64,000 nucleotides of DNA, from NCBI GenBank assembly GCA_015698045.1, contig BLAL01000028.1:248001-312000 (forward strand), given 5' to 3'. The notes below the pieces were generated by a model. The model did not search any database, was not told where the DNA came from, and was given only the letters and a program-made list of their open reading frames with translations. Position 1 is the stretch's first letter. The number at the start of each line of letters is the position of its first letter. Of the stretch, positions 59,690 to 64,000 are shown piece after piece. The DNA comes from Rhizophagus clarus. Lineage: Eukaryota; Glomeromycota; Glomeromycetes; Glomerales; Glomeraceae. Made by a program: the position numbers and the translations under genes.

Positions 59690-61000
59690 TCAGAATAAAA
59701 ATGTCAGATGAAGTGTAACGTTCCATTGTCACAGTTTGGAAAAATGACTTCAATATTGATAAATCTTCCAATACGACAAATATCCTTTATGAGGCATCTC
59801 TTGGGCAAGATAGTAAAGATAATTCTCAAGGATGTTGCTGTGGTGGCTTAAGCCAAAGAGGTGCAGCAGAGTACAGTTAAACCATAAATACGACACTCGA
59901 GAACCAACCAGATGTTTTATTTAGCAAGCAAGAAATGAAGGTTACAGATCCCTGAAGAAGTAAAAGGGTAGAAAGTTGAAAAGCCAAATAAGCAACGCCC
60001 ACCCAAATTGGAGAAAATGTCTGTAGACTGTAGTGCTATCAATCCCACAGTACATCAGAAAAACTATTTACTGGTCAGAATGTTCAGAAAAAATTACCCA
60101 TTTATCAAACATTAATGCATGGAGTAAGCTTATGATAAAAAATAAAGGAAATTTCAAACCCTTTGGTGGAAATTATCCTGAGTCATACCATTCACTCACA
60201 TTTAATAGAGGCTTATGGATGTACTCACTTGTTCAGAGAACTGATATTAAAAGGACGAAAAATTCGTGAAAAGTTCTGATTTGTATAGAAGAATATACCA
60301 GAACATATACATACTCAACGCCTGGTAACATGCGAAAAGTCATTGGACATAATTCCAACATCAAAGCGTATAAAATGATTAACCACCTACAAGAATACTA
60401 GATGATCAGTTTCTTCGAATAAAGACATACGGGCATGCTGTTTGTGCTAAGGCAATCGTTCATGATAGAAGAAATGAGATATAGGTGATCCCACAGTGAT
60501 CCTGTTAGGAAAAATCAATGCCAGTTACATAAAGGAGCTGGTGGTCCATCCAACAAGAAGAGTATTTTGATATGGTAAGCAAGCCAAAATCTGTCCAAAA
60601 GAAATATAATAGACGATATCAGTCAAAGAATTCCATCAATATTTTTAATAATTTAGTAGATTTATTGAAAATATCAGATCTACTTCAGATGTGCTAATGA
60701 CTGCTGGCGTAGCATATATGCAGATATTGATAATTATTTGTGTGATCAGAATTTAACAGTATTTCAGGATCACCCCACAAGATGCACCAAAAATTTGGAA
60801 AAAACTATATTGAATTATGAAATTTTATTAAGTCAGTCCTAATGCATATAGTTCTTGTCAAATAATCTTCTCAGAATTCCGCTCTTGGTAAAAGTATTTG
60901 ATGAAAAAATTTCATGCTATTCTCCTTACACTTCTATTGCAAATCCATTTTTAAGTATATCAAGTTCTAATCATTGAAGATGTTCTAAAGTTTTAAAAAA
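59690..61000 (+). pseudogene. Decayed coding remnant, family unknown
   Basis: The plus strand shows several protein-like stretches in changing frames with stops between them. Examples are 60033-60269 (FKPFGGNYPESYHSLTF) and, after 60660, frames containing YADIDNYLCDQNLTVFQDHP and SCYSPYTSIANPFLS. The composition is richer than the flanks. I could not assign a family; an old transposon or host gene are both possible. Confidence 0.3.
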
Positions 61001-61084
61001 AATCAGAATGGCATATTATAGATGCTGCTACAATTTCGTGACATAAATTTTCGCATTTATATTTAATTCAATGTGGACAACATG

Positions 61085-61830
61085 TGCTGTGTTGTACACG
61101 GACACTGTTCGGGTGATTTTTAGCGGACACGGGACGTCCGTGTCCGCAGGACTGTTGGACATGGACTAACTTTTACCTAGCATTAAAAGTTCCTTGGCCG
61201 GGATTAACAAATATATGGCCGGCATTACAGCTGATTTCATAATGTACGGATCACATGACAAAATTTGATGCCTACTGACTTTCAGCTTCAGGTTTCCGGC
61301 TTGTCGGGATTTTTTTATGGACACGGACGTCCAAAAAATCTATGTCCGCGTCCATAGTCCGCGGACTACGGACACAGACAAGTTGTTAACCAACCTTAAA
61401 AATCTTTTGGCTGGAATTAACAAGAAGTACGGCTGGCATTAATGCGGACAAAATGTCCCGGACATGAAAATATAGCGGACATGGACCGGACTGTCCGATC
61501 CGGGACTGTCCAATGTCCGTGTCCGTGTCCCATGACAAAATATAGCGGACATGGACCGGACTGTCCGATCCGGGACTGTCCAGTGTCCGTGTCCGTGTCC
61601 CATGACAACACTGCATATAGTTACTATAATTATGTTTTATATCCACGTGTTTATTTTTATTTTCTATTCGCCAACAACCGGCAACCCGACAAGTTCTCGG
61701 CATGAATGTATGAAATCAGCTGTAATGCGGACAAAATGTTCCGGACTTAAAAAAATACCGGGACGCGGACTGTCCCGTCCCGGAATGTCCAATTCCCTGT
61801 CCGCATCCTATGACAATACTGCCATGTGTT
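61085..61830. repeat. Nested GC-richer repeats with GTCCGTGTCC motifs
   Basis: A unit of about 68 bp with CGGACATGGACCGGACTGTC and ending in GTCCCATGAC is repeated in tandem (61472-61540, 61541-61608). Ends of the form CCATGACAACACTG (61608) and CTATGACAATACTG (61821) have an inverse partner near 61092 (GTGTTGTACACGG). A second duplicated motif, AAATCAGCTGTAATG with GCGGACAAAATGT, occurs near 61437 and 61709. The ends CAGTGTTGTCATGGGACAC resemble those of hAT-type MITEs. The frames on both strands here are shadows of the palindromes. Confidence 0.55.
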
Positions 61831-62444
61831 ATTGTTTTTAATATTACTAAGTAACGTAACCCATCGATGTCTATTACATCATTCCCCTAAGAGTGGAGAT
61901 AGATACTTACGACTTTTGTAACTCTAATTAAAAGGCTGCCTTACGCGAGAAAATAATTCCGATGTACTCACATGAAACAATGTGATGGTCATTCAGCTAA
62001 TTAAATGAAAAATATATGTGGTATCATATAATAATTTATTATTGATTTTTTTTTTTTTTTTTGTAATTCCGATATGAACATTAAAGTTTAAATTTATCTT
62101 ATAATAAACTTCTATCTAAGATGATTACATTTTCATATTTTAATATCTTCATTATTCTCTCTCTCCAAATTTTACAAAACATTCTAAATTATCGTTTCTT
62201 TCACATGATAGCTTTTTTTTCCAAAAATGTCATTTACATTTCAAAAAAAAATAAATAAAATCTTTTGTGCACAGATCTCTTAATAAAAAATTTTGTTCTT
62301 GTTCTTTGATATTTTTCATGAAAGTGAGGTCTTTAGGTTATAATATATTTATTTATAGCTTTAATTTGTTTGAATGACAATTTAAAACGAAGTTATTAAA
62401 CTTTTAAAAAATTTAGAAATTTTTATTGGGAAAATCACCTTTGA

Positions 62445-62627
62445 CTTCACCAGCAGCAAGTAGAAGGCCTTTTAATAAATTTAGACTTAAAAACACGTCC
62501 TAATATGACAAACGATTTGAAACAACATCAGATTCGAATTATTGTAAATGAAGTTCTTGGAATGGAAGTTTCTTTAACTCGCATTTCTTTTAATCAATTT
62601 TATTATTTATGGATAGATGAAGTTTAA
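62445..62627 (+). CDS. Short conserved-looking fragment
   Basis: Open from 62445 to TAA at 62627, with ATG at 62505. The segment ...NMTNDLKQHQIRIIVNEVLG, then MEVSLTRIS and FYYLWIDEV, is balanced in composition and helix-like, unlike its surroundings. It may be the last exon of a gene or a remnant. I do not recognise the family. Confidence 0.25.
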   Translation, partial: LHQQQVEGLLINLDLKTRPNMTNDLKQHQIRIIVNEVLGMEVSLTRISFNQFYYLWIDEV

Positions 62628-63163
62628 ATTGTTTTGATAAATTATTACATTAAAATATTATTATAAAATATTCCATAATTACCTTCATAAAAACAAAAAA
62701 GAAATAAATTTTTATGAAAACCCATATTGGTTTCATTTAATTTTTCATTTAATTAGTTGACTGACCACGCCCCAATAAAATAAGTAGTTTATTATTTATT
62801 ACAATATTAGAAGATTTTTCCGTAAAAATGCTGACTAATTCATAATTTTACTGATCTCGGAATCATTCGCAGTTTCCGTTTTGGAACGCTGATCACTTTT
62901 GTCGAAAAAAAATTCTCGATAATGTAATTTTGCTTTTCCAATACATACACACACCCATACTCCGCAACCACGCTAGTATAAATTTACTTAAGGTAATTCA
63001 TTGCCTAATAACTAAATTCTGTTGATTAAATGTTACATAACATAAATTTGCATAATCATAAGAGATTCCTGAGAAAATTAACCCGCAACAAACTATATAT
63101 GTAATTCAGTAATTCCATGCAGATATATCAACTGAGAGTTCGAGGAAAATTACAAGGATTTAG

Positions 63164-63349
63164 TTGAAACCAACGGAAGAAATTTCTAAGTATTTCGATA
63201 AAACTCTTGACCAGGATCAAGTTCACATATTCATAAAATCTAAGAATAATGTAGAGATTTTTTATTCGCATCATGCATATAAATATTATAAATACCAAGT
63301 TGGCCCGAACTGGACTGATGGGAGAGTTTTCAAGCTGCAGTCCGGTTGA
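63164..63349 (+). CDS. Crinkler-header-like fragment
   Basis: The frame begins after a possible splice acceptor (GGATTTAG|TTGAAACC) and reads LKPTEEISKYFDKTL, then QVHIFIKSKNNVEIFYSHH. The pattern P-T-x-x-I-S-x-Y-F followed by V-H-I-x-I resembles the end of the ubiquitin-like header of fungal Crinkler proteins, as I remember the family. The upstream header exon was not found and no C-terminal effector domain follows in the window. It is probably an isolated fragment. Confidence 0.3.
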   Translation: MKPTEEISKYFDKTLDQDQVHIFIKSKNNVEIFYSHHAYKYYKYQVGPNWTDGRVFKLQSG

Positions 63350-64000
63350 TGGTTGATGGTCGATGAGACTGATAATGAATTTTGCGAGTTTGATTTTGCA
63401 ATTATATTGAATCGTCAGTCGTTACGTTAATGATCAACTTGTACGACAAAAAATTGCGCAGTTACATGTTACGGACAGGATTGTTTAATTATTATTCGTA
63501 AGGATTGTTTAGTGTAATTTTTATTCGCTTGATTAATAAATCATGTAGGAGTATTCAGGAGTAAACGAATTGATTAATTATTAACTGAATAAGCCACTGA
63601 TACACCTGAAAATGCGCAATTGGCGTTCTTTTTCCGATAGTGCATCAATAAATTGAATCCTTTAAAATCATCAAATCCTTAAATTAATCAATAAATCAAA
63701 TTTTTTTAAATAAATATAATGATTAATAAAATTGGTTTTAGATCTATCATTCTTTCTCTTTCTCTTTTCTTAATACGCTTTGTAAAATGTCGTTTTTAAG
63801 AGTATTCCAAAGAGAACATCGGTGAATTAAACCCGTTTTCAATGTGTGTAACGTGGAACGCTATTTTTACTCTTGTAATGTGGTGGTCCCGAAGGGAAAT
63901 GTGAATTTTTTTAATGGTTTGAATATCGACAAAAGAAAAGAAGAGTTTGAGAAGTTGAGAATGTTGAAAAGAAAGGATAAACGATAATAATAGAAAAATT
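63350..64000. other. Gene-free end of the window
   Basis: AT-rich without a supported frame or repeat. Confidence 0.5.

Overview
The window looks like nuclear DNA of an arbuscular mycorrhizal fungus of the Rhizophagus/Glomus type. It is very AT-rich, the genes have short GT-AG introns, and it is crowded with decayed transposable elements. It also carries gene families typical of that group as I know them: expanded GTPases, zinc-ribbon nucleases, REase-kinase (Crinkler-type) proteins and protein-primed DNA polymerase relics. The assignment is by gene content and style, not by a database match.

Layout. 1-18.1 kb: a tandem array of small dynamin-like GTPase genes, all on the minus strand. Copy A (369-1728) is intact, B (10575-11908) is a pseudogene, C (12846-13980) and D (14968-16134) are open, and E (16809-17844) is a pseudogene. 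Between A and B lie a B12-binding-domain fragment, a retropepsin fragment, a MITE and a 1-kb homopurine tract flanked by inverted repeats. 18.5-36 kb: a transposon graveyard. It holds a dynamin relic, a poly(A)-tailed retrocopy with a 16-bp target duplication, a MULE relic, a zinc-ribbon/nuclease pseudogene split by a TA-type MITE, a REase-kinase fusion gene, a protein-primed PolB relic and low-complexity tracts. 37.0-41.2 kb: dynamin copy F, interrupted by a complete 3052-bp hAT transposon whose transposase is open through three exons.

43.9-51.3 kb is the metabolic core, on the minus strand. It has a five-exon nicotinamide riboside kinase gene (25-nt microexon at the P-loop) and a four-exon, 1641-codon gene. 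That large gene fuses a flavoprotein resembling polyenoic fatty-acid isomerase, a fatty-acyl-AMP ligase, two acyl-carrier domains and a thioesterase. It reads as a self-contained fatty-acid activation, tethering, modification and release line. 51.3-64 kb is mostly gene-free AT-rich DNA with hairpins, GC-richer nested repeats and a few coding fragments, one resembling part of a Crinkler header.

Two threads tie the window together. First, the megasynthase ends in a hydrophobic tail that is nearly the same as the tail of dynamin copies A and B, at both protein and DNA level. This suggests a shared tail-anchor module placing a lipid enzyme and membrane GTPases on the same membrane. Second, the relics carry premature stops that can each be explained by one C-to-T or G-to-A transition, whereas the hAT element and its target gene are free of such damage.
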